This document shows positions 24,012 through 32,349 of a DNA stretch of 64,000 bases, in pieces. Under the pieces are notes generated by a model. That model ran no database searches and was not told where the DNA came from. It saw only the letters and a program-made list of their open reading frames with translations. The stretch lies in NCBI GenBank assembly GCA_002401855.1, contig NVUH01000003.1:62001-126000 (forward strand). Direction: 5' to 3'. The position numbers and the translations under genes are program-made. Each line of letters begins with the position of its first letter. Position 1 is the first letter of the stretch. The DNA is from Hyphomicrobiales bacterium. GTDB taxonomy: Bacteria; Pseudomonadota; Alphaproteobacteria; Rhizobiales; OSC116.

Positions 24012-24729
24012 GATTTGATTCCCATTTAGTTAAGTAAGTTTCGACAATTTTTGCGATGGTATCGCGGTTGTTTGGTATGGCCATTTTGGCGAGGCCGTCA
24101 TTGGCTTGTTGTTCTGTAAGGCCATTGCCGCGGCGTGTTTTGAGCAATGCGCTGGCATAGGCGGTTGAAAATTCGGGGTGGCCTTGTACCGTCAGGCCAA
24201 AATCAGGATACCACACGGCGGCATATTTGCAAAAGTCTGAACTGGCGACATTGATTGCGCCTGCTGGCAGGGTGGTGATTTGGTCTTGATGATAGGCTTG
24301 TAAGGCGATTTCGTTGGGGGCAGTGCCTAGCTCTTGTGGCCAATTGTCGATGTGATATTGGTTGACGCCTAGCGCCCAGCCTTTGTTATATTTTTCGACC
24401 TTGCCGCCCAGAGCTTGGGCGATGAGTTGATGACCGAAGCAAATGCCGAACATTAGTTTGCCTGAGGATTTTATGTTGCGGATGAACTCTTCTAGTGGTG
24501 CTATCCACTTATGATCTTCGTAGGCGCCGAATTTTGAGCCTGTGATGACCCATAGGTCGCAAATGTCGGCTGAGGTGGGGAATTGACTGTCTAGCACTGT
24601 ATAGGTAGAAAATTCGGCGTCTATATGCGACAACAGATCTTCTACCATGTGGGGGTAGCTGACATGTTCTTTTGCAAGCTCTTCTGGGGGGCGGCCTGTT
24701 TCTAATATGCCGATTTTAAATTTAGCCAT
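24004..24729 (-). CDS. class I glutamine amidotransferase (GMP-synthase-like), candidate gamma-Glu-GABA hydrolase
   Basis: Cytoplasmic class I GATase domain of 241 residues: nucleophile C97 in F-G-I-C-F-G-H, with H184 and E186 in V-Q-G-H-P-E-F completing the triad. It is not fused to a synthetase. It overlaps potI by 8 bases and the ALDH by 8 bases. The usual Puu pathway needs PuuD (peptidase C26 family) to release glutamate from gamma-glutamyl-GABA; no PuuD is visible, so this protein is the candidate for that step (inference). Other gamma-glutamyl amide hydrolysis is possible. Confidence 0.85.
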   Translation of the reverse strand: MAKFKIGILETGRPPEELAKEHVSYPHMVEDLLSHIDAEFSTYTVLDSQFPTSADICDLWVITGSKFGAYEDHKWIAPLEEFIRNIKSSGKLMFGICFGHQLIAQALGGKVEKYNKGWALGVNQYHIDNWPQELGTAPNEIALQAYHQDQITTLPAGAINVASSDFCKYAAVWYPDFGLTVQGHPEFSTAYASALLKTRRGNGLTEQQANDGLAKMAIPNNRDTIAKIVETYLTKWESNHA

Positions 24730-25540
24730 TTTTGAATGCCTGCTCTTCTTCTAGTCTTTGACGTTTGATCGCGCGTTTTGAAATGATGGACGTGGTTAGC
24801 ACGCCGAAGGTAACAATAGCAATCATAATTGTTGAGAGGGCGTTGATTTCGGGGCTAACGCCTAGGCGCACGCTTGAGTAGATTTTGATGGGTAGAGTTG
24901 TTGATGAAGGGCCTGAGGCGAAGGAGGCTATGACTAGATCGTCTAATGATAGAGTGAAGGCGAGCAGCCAGCCCGAGATGACGGCGGGGGCGATGATGGG
25001 CAGGGTGACGCTTTTGAAGGCATCGAAGGGGGTGCAACCTAAATCTAGTGCGGCTTCTTCTATGGAGACATCGAAGCTGGCTAGGCGGGAGGAGACGACG
25101 ACTGAGACATAGCACATGGAGAATGTTGTATGGGCGAGGATGATGGTGAACACGCCGCGATCTAGGCCGATGGAGATGAACAGGAGGAGGAGCGAAAGGC
25201 CGGTGATGACTTCGGGCATGACTAGGGGGGCATAAATCATGCTGGAGAATAAGCTGCGGCCGAAGAAGCGGCCACCGCGCACCATGATGTAGGCGATCAT
25301 TGTGCCTAATACTGTGGCGGCGCAGGAGGAAATAAAGCCAACCTTGAGCGTGACCCATGCGGCATCGATGAAGGCATCATTGCTGAACAGGGAGACATAC
25401 CATTTGGTGGAAAATCCTGCCCAGACTGTGACTAGTTTTGATGAGTTAAAACTGAAGATGATGAGGATCAGCATGGGGATGTAGAGGAAGGCGAAGCCTA
25501 AGGTGAGTGAGACGGCGTTGAACCAAGTAAAACGTTTCAT
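24722..25540 (-). CDS. potI: putrescine ABC transporter permease PotI
   Basis: Inner-membrane permease of 272 residues with six predicted segments and the E-A-A loop E-E-A-A-L-D-L-G-C-T-P-F-D-A-F. Contains L-D-D-L-V-I-A-S-F in the fifth segment, typical of PotC/PotI. Its ATG overlaps the potH stop by four bases. Confidence 0.92.
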   Translation of the reverse strand: MKRFTWFNAVSLTLGFAFLYIPMLILIIFSFNSSKLVTVWAGFSTKWYVSLFSNDAFIDAAWVTLKVGFISSCAATVLGTMIAYIMVRGGRFFGRSLFSSMIYAPLVMPEVITGLSLLLLFISIGLDRGVFTIILAHTTFSMCYVSVVVSSRLASFDVSIEEAALDLGCTPFDAFKSVTLPIIAPAVISGWLLAFTLSLDDLVIASFASGPSSTTLPIKIYSSVRLGVSPEINALSTIMIAIVTFGVLTTSIISKRAIKRQRLEEEQAFKNG

Positions 25541-26433
25541 TGTTCGGCCTCGCGTTGTTTTTGCTCACTGCGTTGGAATAGGATGATGGGTATCATGAGC
25601 AGGAGTAGGAGGACGACCGCTACGGCTGAGGCGACTGGCCAATCGCGATTGGCGAAGAATTCTTGCCATAGGATTGTGCCGATCATTAATGTGTCTGCGC
25701 CGCCTAATAAATCAGGAATGACGAATTCGCCTAGGACGGGGATGAAGACTAGGAAGCAGCCTGCTATGACGCCTGCTTTTGATAGGGGCATGGTGACCAA
25801 CCAAAAACTTTGACTGCGGTTGCAGCCTAGGTCTTTTGCGGCTTCTAATAGGGAAATATCTAGTTTTTCTAGGGAGGCGTAGATGGGCAGGATCATGAAA
25901 GGGAGGTAGGTGTAGACGATGCCGATATAGACGGCGATGTTGGTATTTAGGATGGTGAGGGGTTGGTCTATGATGCCTGTCCATAGGAGGAACTGGTTTA
26001 GGAAACCTTCTTGGCTTAGGATGCCCATCCATGCATAGATGCGGATTAGGAAACTTGTCCAGAACGGGAGAATGATGATCATCATTAAGGTTGGTCGCCA
26101 TTCTGGGGGGGCGTTGGCCATGCCATAGGCTATGGGGTAGCCGATTAGCAGGGTGAAAGCGGTGGAGATTAGGGCGATTTTTAGGCTGGAGAGATAGGCT
26201 TTCCAATAGAGATTGTCCTCTGCGAGGAAAACATAATTTTCGAAATCTAGTTCGGAGAAAAAATTGACAATGCCTTGCCAACCTTCGCTTAAAGTAAAAT
26301 ACGGGTAATAGGGCGGGATGGCCATTTCTGTATCGGACAGAGACATTTTGACCACAATGATAAACGGCACTAAAAACAGCAATAGCAGCCATGTATAGGG
26401 AATTAAGATAAGCAGATATTTGCGAAAATTCAT
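25537..26433 (-). CDS. potH: putrescine ABC transporter permease PotH
   Basis: Permease of 298 residues of the PotB/PotH type. It shows the long periplasmic loop after the first segment (about residues 35-85), six segments, and the cytoplasmic coupling helix E-A-A-K-D-L-G-C-N-R-S-Q-S-F. The E-F-V-I-P-D-L-L-G-G block is diagnostic for this group. It lies 13 bases behind potG and overlaps potI. Confidence 0.93.
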   Translation of the reverse strand: MNFRKYLLILIPYTWLLLLFLVPFIIVVKMSLSDTEMAIPPYYPYFTLSEGWQGIVNFFSELDFENYVFLAEDNLYWKAYLSSLKIALISTAFTLLIGYPIAYGMANAPPEWRPTLMMIIILPFWTSFLIRIYAWMGILSQEGFLNQFLLWTGIIDQPLTILNTNIAVYIGIVYTYLPFMILPIYASLEKLDISLLEAAKDLGCNRSQSFWLVTMPLSKAGVIAGCFLVFIPVLGEFVIPDLLGGADTLMIGTILWQEFFANRDWPVASAVAVVLLLLLMIPIILFQRSEQKQREAEQ

Positions 26434-26446
26434 AATCTCCCTTTCA

Positions 26447-27586
26447 TCATTTGGTTAAAACAATGCCTGCTGTGTCTGTCCATGACAGCCAGACTTTATC
26501 TTCCCAGGTATAATTGCGGCGTGAAAGGCGGCGGGTGTTGGCGGCTTGGGCTTTGATCATATGGCCTGAGGAGAGACGGACTTTATAGATGGAGACGTTG
26601 CCCAGATAGGCGATGTCGTGAATGTGGCCTTCGATGGCATTTGATGCATCTGTTGGTTTGTCGGTCGTCATGGCGATTTTTTCGGGTCTGATGGCGAAGG
26701 TGACTTTTGCGCCATCGGTGATATTTGTTGTGGTTTGGGCGGTGAGGGTTGGTTGGCCTTCTGCCCAGCTTATTATGACTTTGTCATCGGCGGTGGTGGT
26801 TGCATTGCCTTCGATTAGGTTTACATCGCCAATGAAATCTGCAACCCGTACGCTGTTTGGGGCTTCATATATGCGGTCTGGTGTGTCTATTTGGATGAGT
26901 TTGCCTTGATCCATAATGCCGATGCGGCTTGATACGGTCATGGCCTCTTCTTGATCATGGGTGACGATCACAAAAGTGGTGCCGAGTTTTTCTTGAATAT
27001 CGACAAGTTCGAATTGGGTTTCTTGGCGTAGTTTTTTATCCAATGCGCCTAAGGGTTCATCGAGCAGTAACAATTTGGGGGCTTTGGCTAGGGAGCGAGC
27101 TAGGGCGACGCGTTGGCGTTGGCCACCTGAAATTTGATGGGGTTTTCTTCCGCCTAGATTGCCTAATTGTACGAGTTTGATCATTTCATCGACACGACCT
27201 GCAATTTCTGACTTGGGCATGTCGGAGCGCTTGAGGCCGAAGGCTATGTTGTCGGCTACGGTTAGATGGGGGAAAAGGGCATAGGATTGGAACATCATGT
27301 TGACGCTGCGCTGGTTAGCCGGGATGGTGCTGATGTCTTTGCCATCGATGAAGATTTGGCCTTGGCTTGGGGTTTCGAACCCGCCGAGCATGCGCATTAA
27401 TGTTGTTTTGCCGCAACCAGATGGGCCGAGCAGGGCGAAAAATTCGCGCTCGTAAATGTTGAAGCTGACATTATCTATAGCTGTTAGGGCGCCGAATTTT
27501 TTGCTGACGCCGCGGAACTCGATGAGTGGTTTTTTACCCACCTCATTCCACGGCTCAAAGCAAGTTGTTTTGTCTGTCTCGCTCAT
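26447..27586 (-). CDS. potG: putrescine ABC transporter ATP-binding protein PotG
   Basis: ABC ATPase of 379 residues: Walker A G-P-S-G-C-G-K-T-T, Q-S-Y-A-L-F-P-H, signature I-S-G-G-Q-R-Q-R and Walker B L-L-L-L-D-E-P, followed by a TOBE-type C-terminal regulatory domain from about residue 290. It begins 4 bases after the potF stop, without an intervening hairpin, unlike the other transporter operons here. Confidence 0.94.
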   Translation of the reverse strand: MSETDKTTCFEPWNEVGKKPLIEFRGVSKKFGALTAIDNVSFNIYEREFFALLGPSGCGKTTLMRMLGGFETPSQGQIFIDGKDISTIPANQRSVNMMFQSYALFPHLTVADNIAFGLKRSDMPKSEIAGRVDEMIKLVQLGNLGGRKPHQISGGQRQRVALARSLAKAPKLLLLDEPLGALDKKLRQETQFELVDIQEKLGTTFVIVTHDQEEAMTVSSRIGIMDQGKLIQIDTPDRIYEAPNSVRVADFIGDVNLIEGNATTTADDKVIISWAEGQPTLTAQTTTNITDGAKVTFAIRPEKIAMTTDKPTDASNAIEGHIHDIAYLGNVSIYKVRLSSGHMIKAQAANTRRLSRRNYTWEDKVWLSWTDTAGIVLTK

Positions 27587-27590
27587 ATCA

Positions 27591-28676
27591 TCATGTGCCA
27601 GATTTGATTTTTGTCCAGAGGCGCGTTACGGTTCTTTGCTCTTTTGAGCCGTATGCGGTGGTGGTGAACAGGTTCTTAAGTGTGGCTTCGGTTGGGTAAA
27701 TGGCTGTATCACCAGTGATGTCATCTTCGAGGAATTCTTGTGACGCTAGGTTGCCGTTGGCGTAATAGACATAGTTTGACGCGGCGGCCATATTATTGGC
27801 ATCCATCATGAAGTTCAGGAATTTATGTGCGCCTTCTGGGTTGGGCGCATCGGCAGGAATGGCCATTTGATCGAACCACATAACTGCGCCTTCTTTGGCG
27901 GCATTATAGGCGATTTCGACCCCGTTATCGGCCTCATCTGCACGGTCACGTGCTTGTAGGATGTCGCCTGAATAACCAAAGGCAACGCAGATATCGCCAT
28001 TGGCGAGGGCGTTTACATATTCGCTTGAATGGAATTTTGTGACATAAGGGCGGATGGCTTCGAAAACGGCTTCGGTTTTTTTAATGACTTCTGGATCCTT
28101 GCTATCTGCAAATTCGCCTATATATTGCAGCGCGGCTGGGATCATCTCGCCAGGGGCATCTAGTAGATGCACACCACAAGCGGATAGTTTTTCCATGTTT
28201 TTAGGGTCGAAGATGAGGGCTAGGGAATCTATCGGCGCATCATCGCCTAAAACTTCTTTAACTTTGGCGATGTTGACGCCGATGCCTGTAGTGCCCCACA
28301 TATAATTGATTGAATAGGCGTTGTCTGGGTCATATTTTGCGGTGCGTTGTTTGATTAAATCCCATAGGTTTTTGCCGTTTGGCAGCTGGCTATAATCTAG
28401 TTTTTGGAACACGCCGATTTTGATTTGGCGTTCCATGAACGAGGCTGATGGCACAACCACGTCATAACCAGAACTACCGGCTAGCAATTTAGTTTCGAGC
28501 AATTCATTGGTGTCGAATACGTCATAAATTAATTTATCGCCTGTTTCGGCTTCGAATTTTTCGATCAAGTCTTCATCGATATAATCTGACCAATTATAAA
28601 CCCGCACTTCGGCAGCTGACGCGACACTGGTGCTGACCATTAAACTCGCCATTAGCGATAGCATAATTTTTTTCAT
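27591..28676 (-). CDS. potF: putrescine-binding periplasmic protein PotF
   Basis: Binding protein of 361 residues with a signal peptide cut after about residue 21 (V-A-S-A). The mature start R-V-Y-N-W-S-D-Y-I matches PotF: the S-D pair replaces the T-E of spermidine-preferring PotD, indicating putrescine preference. Further PotF-like blocks are V-V-P-S-A-S-F and F-H-S-S-E-Y-V-N-A-L-A-N-G-D-I-C-V-A. First gene of potFGHI-GATase-ALDH, under a promoter containing a GntR-type palindrome. Confidence 0.93.
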   Translation of the reverse strand: MKKIMLSLMASLMVSTSVASAAEVRVYNWSDYIDEDLIEKFEAETGDKLIYDVFDTNELLETKLLAGSSGYDVVVPSASFMERQIKIGVFQKLDYSQLPNGKNLWDLIKQRTAKYDPDNAYSINYMWGTTGIGVNIAKVKEVLGDDAPIDSLALIFDPKNMEKLSACGVHLLDAPGEMIPAALQYIGEFADSKDPEVIKKTEAVFEAIRPYVTKFHSSEYVNALANGDICVAFGYSGDILQARDRADEADNGVEIAYNAAKEGAVMWFDQMAIPADAPNPEGAHKFLNFMMDANNMAAASNYVYYANGNLASQEFLEDDITGDTAIYPTEATLKNLFTTTAYGSKEQRTVTRLWTKIKSGT

Positions 28677-28717
28677 TACATTCCCTCTTTTACTAAATTT
28701 ATTGACATTCTGCAGTT

Positions 28718-28729
28718 ATTTGATCAAAT
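28718..28729. promoter_or_regulatory. GntR-type operator, copy 1 (potF promoter)
   Basis: ATTTGATCAAAT is a perfect 12-base palindrome located 42 bases upstream of the potF start codon on the minus strand, in the divergent potF / GntR promoter region. The same palindrome occurs at 29493-29508 in front of puuA. Confidence 0.65.
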
Positions 28730-28841
28730 TAACTGGGCAATTGCAAGAAAAATATATAGAATTGGCTAGAAAACTCATTTTGGACAAATATGTTCAAACA
28801 ATAATTCGTGATGAATGTGACTCAGACCAGACAGGTTTACA

Positions 28842-29495
28842 ATGGCTCAAATGGATACAAAACGCCCTGAACATGAGGCTATTTATTGTAAAATTCGCAA
28901 TATGATATTGTTTGGTGACGTGTATCCAAGCCAACCCATAACCATATTGGGGTTAAAGAGCCAGTTAAATGCAGGCATGACGCCAGTGCGCGAAGCCATA
29001 AGGCGCTTGGTGGCCGAAGGCGCGCTTGAGGCGCTTGGCAATCGGCGCATTTGTGTGCCTGTTATGAATCTATCTAAATTAGAGCAAATACGCCTAGCCC
29101 GCACGGCCATAGAGCCAAAACTGGCATTTATGGCGGCGCAGCATATTGACGATCATTTAATTGATGGGCTTAAACGAATTGATCAAAAGTTGGATGAGGC
29201 GATTGATCAGGGTAATATTCATGGCTATTTGCAATATAATTATGAATTTCATTTCTGCCTTTATGAAGCCGCGAATGCATCTATTTTGTATAAATTAGCA
29301 CTGTCTTTATGGCTGCAGATTGGCCCTTCTTTGCGCATTATGTGCGGTAAAAATGGCACCAGCAATTTGCCCGATATGCATAAACAATTAATACGGGCAT
29401 TGGCATCAAAGGATGCGCCAAATGCGCAACAAGCCATTGAACAAGATATATTGCAGGGCATGCTACATGTGCATCAAATGCTGAGTTCTGAATAA
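28842..29495 (+). CDS. GntR-family (FCD) regulator of the polyamine genes
   Basis: Product of 217 residues with an N-terminal winged helix (I-L-G-L-K-S-Q-L-N-A-G-M-T-P-V-R-E-A-I-R about residues 35-54, the usual S/T-x-x-P-V-R-E-A-L motif) and a C-terminal FCD helical domain with conserved H/D/E positions around residues 95-190. It lies between two divergent polyamine operons and between two copies of the same palindrome, so it probably controls both and itself. Its stop codon lies within the second operator. Confidence 0.9.
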   Translation: MAQMDTKRPEHEAIYCKIRNMILFGDVYPSQPITILGLKSQLNAGMTPVREAIRRLVAEGALEALGNRRICVPVMNLSKLEQIRLARTAIEPKLAFMAAQHIDDHLIDGLKRIDQKLDEAIDQGNIHGYLQYNYEFHFCLYEAANASILYKLALSLWLQIGPSLRIMCGKNGTSNLPDMHKQLIRALASKDAPNAQQAIEQDILQGMLHVHQMLSSE

Positions 29496-29538
29496 TTTGA
29501 TCAAATTACTTGACCCTTCGAAAATTTGGGCATATCAT
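29493..29538 (+). promoter_or_regulatory. puuA promoter with GntR-type operator, copy 2
   Basis: A perfect 16-base palindrome TAATTTGATCAAATTA (29493-29508) is followed directly by -35 TTGACC (29510-29515), a 17-base spacer and -10 TATCAT (29533-29538). The core equals the palindrome before potF. The puuA start is 29 bases beyond the -10. Confidence 0.7.
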
Positions 29539-29567
29539 TTTTAAAATATAAATTGGTGGATGATTTT

Positions 29568-30947
29568 ATGGCACGAGAAAAGACACAATCTAAATGGCAA
29601 GACGGCCTTCCTGAGGCTTTTAAGCAGTATCGTGGCGGCAGGCCTATACAAGAAGTTGAATGCGTTATACCCGATTTGGTCGGCATTTCGCGCGGTAAGG
29701 CCATGCCTTCGTATAAATTTAACCCAGATTCTGAATTTTATCTGCCAATCTCGATTTTTTATCAGACTGTATCGGGCATTTATGTTGATATGGAAATTGC
29801 CAATCAATGGATGGAGCCTGATGTGATTTTGCGGCCTGATATGGCGACAGTTGCGGCTGTGCCTTGGGCTGAAGATGTAACCTTGCAGGTGATTTGCGAC
29901 ATTGAAACCCGTGATGGCGAGCCGCTCGGTTTGGCACCGCGTAATGTATTGCGCCACATTATTGACTTATACGCGCAAAAAGGTTGGCGGCCTGTGGTCG
30001 CGCCTGAGCTTGAATTTTATCTGACCAAGCCAAATATTGACCCTAATCAGCCGATTGAACCACCAATTGGTCGGACGGGGCGCACAGGGGCCAGTCGGCA
30101 AGTTTATTCTATGGCGGCGGTTGATGAATATAGTGCGGTGATTGATACGATTTATGATTATGCCGAGGCGCAGGGGCTGAAGATTGAGACGATTATTCAA
30201 GAAGGTGGGGCGGGGCAGATTGAGATTAATTTAAGCCATGGCGACCCGTTGGATTTGGCCGACCAAGTGTTTTATTTTAAGCGTGCGATACGTGAGGCGG
30301 CGCATAAGCATGGCATATATGCCACGTTTATGGCCAAGCCGATACGTGATGAGCCTGGTAGTGCTATGCATTTGCATCAGAGTATTATTGATATTGAGAC
30401 GGGGGAAAATATATTCTCTAACCCTGATGGCAGTGAAACTGATGATTTTACGCATTTTATTGGCGGCTCACAAAAACATTTGATGCAGGTGATTCCGTTG
30501 CTTGCACCTTATGTGAATTCTTATCGCCGCATTACCGTGGAGGGCCAGAGTGCGCCAGCCAATTTAGAATGGGCGGCTGATAACCGCACTACGGGACTGC
30601 GTATACCTTATTCGCCGCCATCTGCCAGAAGGGTTGAAAACCGTGTGAGTGGGATGGATTGTAACCCTTATTTAGCCATTGCGGCTAGTCTTGCCTGTGG
30701 TTATTTGGGCATGGTCAATAAAATTAAGCCACGGCCAGCAGCGCAAAAAGAGGTTTGGGAGTGTGAACATCCACTGCCGACAAGTTTGAGCTTGGCGCTT
30801 AATTTGCTTGATGAAGCCGATGAGATTAAGCAGTTATTGGGCGAGGAGTTTTGCCAGTTATTCTGCGACATTAAGCGCGCCGAAAATGATGAATACCAAA
30901 AAGAAATATCACCATGGGAACGTGAGCATTTGCTTTTAAACGTTTGA
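29568..30947 (+). CDS. puuA: gamma-glutamylputrescine synthetase (glutamine synthetase family)
   Basis: GS-fold ligase of 459 residues. The beta-grasp N-domain is followed by the catalytic domain with P-E-L-E-F-Y-L (metal Glu), G-G-A-G-Q-I-E-I-N, M-H-L-H-Q-S (ATP site) and late N-R-T-T-G-L-R-I-P. The context (potFGHI, puuB, aminotransferase, ALDH) identifies putrescine glutamylation, not ammonia assimilation. The start at 29568 is preferred over 29526 because of the promoter position. It is the first gene of puuA-aminotransferase-puuB-frcK. Confidence 0.9.
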   Translation: MAREKTQSKWQDGLPEAFKQYRGGRPIQEVECVIPDLVGISRGKAMPSYKFNPDSEFYLPISIFYQTVSGIYVDMEIANQWMEPDVILRPDMATVAAVPWAEDVTLQVICDIETRDGEPLGLAPRNVLRHIIDLYAQKGWRPVVAPELEFYLTKPNIDPNQPIEPPIGRTGRTGASRQVYSMAAVDEYSAVIDTIYDYAEAQGLKIETIIQEGGAGQIEINLSHGDPLDLADQVFYFKRAIREAAHKHGIYATFMAKPIRDEPGSAMHLHQSIIDIETGENIFSNPDGSETDDFTHFIGGSQKHLMQVIPLLAPYVNSYRRITVEGQSAPANLEWAADNRTTGLRIPYSPPSARRVENRVSGMDCNPYLAIAASLACGYLGMVNKIKPRPAAQKEVWECEHPLPTSLSLALNLLDEADEIKQLLGEEFCQLFCDIKRAENDEYQKEISPWEREHLLLNV

Positions 30948-30960
30948 TAAGAAAGAGATT

Positions 30961-32349
30961 ATGAATAAAATTACCAATCATTTGCCAACTGCTGAGTTGC
31001 AAGCTTTAGATGCTGCGCATCATATGCACCCATTTACTGCCAATGATGAACTTGCGGCCAAAGGCGTGCGGATTATCACGCGGGCTGAAGGGGTGACGCT
31101 GACTGATTCTGAGGGGAAAAAATATTTGGATGGCATGGCGGGATTGTGGTGTGTGAATATTGGTTATGGCCGTAAAGAGCTTGCCGATGTCGCGGCGCGG
31201 CAAATGCAGGAATTGCCTTATTATAATACTTTTTTTCAAACCTCGCATGTACCTGTGATTGCGCTATCGGCCAAATTGGCTGAGTTGGCGCCTGAGCATT
31301 TAAACCATGTGTTTTATGCAAGCTCTGGCTCTGAGGCTAATGATACGAATATACGCATGGTGCGGCATTATTGGGCATCTAAAGGTAAGCCGAATAAGCA
31401 GGTGATTATTAGCCGGCATAATGCTTATCATGGGTCGACCCTTGGTGGAGCGAGTTTGGGCGGTATGTCTGGCATGCACGCGCAAGGTGGGTTGCCGATA
31501 CCGAATATTGCTTATATTGACCAGCCGCATTGGTATGATGAAGGCGGTGATAGTGACCCTGCTGAGTTTGGACTTGAGCGGGCGCGGCAGTTGGAGGCTA
31601 AAATTGCTGAGTTGGGTGAGGATAATGTGGCGGCTTTTATTGCAGAACCTATACAGGGCGCTGGGGGGATTATCATTCCGCCTGAGACTTATTGGCCTGA
31701 AATTCAGCGCATATGTGATGCGCATGAAATTTTGCTAATTGCCGACGAGGTGATTTGTGGGTTTGGGCGCACTGGGAATTGGTTTGGTAGTGAAACTTTG
31801 GGGATTCGGCCTGATATTATGACCATCGCTAAGGGGTTGTCATCGGGGTATATTCCGATTGGGGGATCGATAGTGAGTGATGACATTGCGGCGGTGATTG
31901 GTGCTGCGGGTGATTTTAACCACGGGTATACTTATTCTGGTCATCCTGTGGCGGCGGCTGTGGCGTTAGAGAATTTGCGAATACTTGAAGAAGAAAATGT
32001 CATTGAGCATGTACGGGATGTGGCTGCGCCATATTTGGCTGAGAAATGGGCTGTATTGGCTGACCATCCGTTGGTGGGTGAGGCCAAAAGCATTGGGTTG
32101 ATGGCAGCGCTTGTGTTGACGCCTGATAAAGCGGCGCGGGCTAAGTTTAAGAGTGATGAAGGTACTGTGGGGCTGATGTGCCGTGAGTTTTGTTTTGCCA
32201 ATGGTTTGGTGATGCGGCATGTTGGTGATCGTATGATTATTGCGCCGCCGCTGATTATCACGCCATCTGAAATTGATATTTTGATTAAACGGGCGACTGT
32301 GGCGCTTGATCTGACTTATGAGAAATTGAAAGCTGACGGCTTGATATGA
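30961..32349 (+). CDS. class III aminotransferase, putrescine/GABA-pyruvate type
   Basis: PLP-dependent omega-transaminase of 462 residues: Y-A-S-S-G-S-E-A-N-D-T cofactor phosphate site, A-Y-H-G-S-T, I-A-D-E-V-I-C-G-F-G-R with the PLP-pyridine Asp, and the Schiff-base lysine in T-I-A-K-G-L-S-S-G-Y. It resembles SpuC-type putrescine-pyruvate aminotransferases and can equally act on GABA (PuuE/GabT role). Its position between puuA and puuB supports either use. The stop overlaps the puuB start by four bases. Confidence 0.88.
   Translation: MNKITNHLPTAELQALDAAHHMHPFTANDELAAKGVRIITRAEGVTLTDSEGKKYLDGMAGLWCVNIGYGRKELADVAARQMQELPYYNTFFQTSHVPVIALSAKLAELAPEHLNHVFYASSGSEANDTNIRMVRHYWASKGKPNKQVIISRHNAYHGSTLGGASLGGMSGMHAQGGLPIPNIAYIDQPHWYDEGGDSDPAEFGLERARQLEAKIAELGEDNVAAFIAEPIQGAGGIIIPPETYWPEIQRICDAHEILLIADEVICGFGRTGNWFGSETLGIRPDIMTIAKGLSSGYIPIGGSIVSDDIAAVIGAAGDFNHGYTYSGHPVAAAVALENLRILEEENVIEHVRDVAAPYLAEKWAVLADHPLVGEAKSIGLMAALVLTPDKAARAKFKSDEGTVGLMCREFCFANGLVMRHVGDRMIIAPPLIITPSEIDILIKRATVALDLTYEKLKADGLI

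Noticed and set aside
24855-25358. 167-codon minus-strand frame within potI
   Set aside because: Very rich in His, Arg and Pro, typical of an out-of-frame reading of a membrane protein; potI is clear in the other frame.
25712-26392. 226-codon minus-strand frame within potH
   Set aside because: Same composition artefact (His/Arg/Pro rich) and potH is the real frame.
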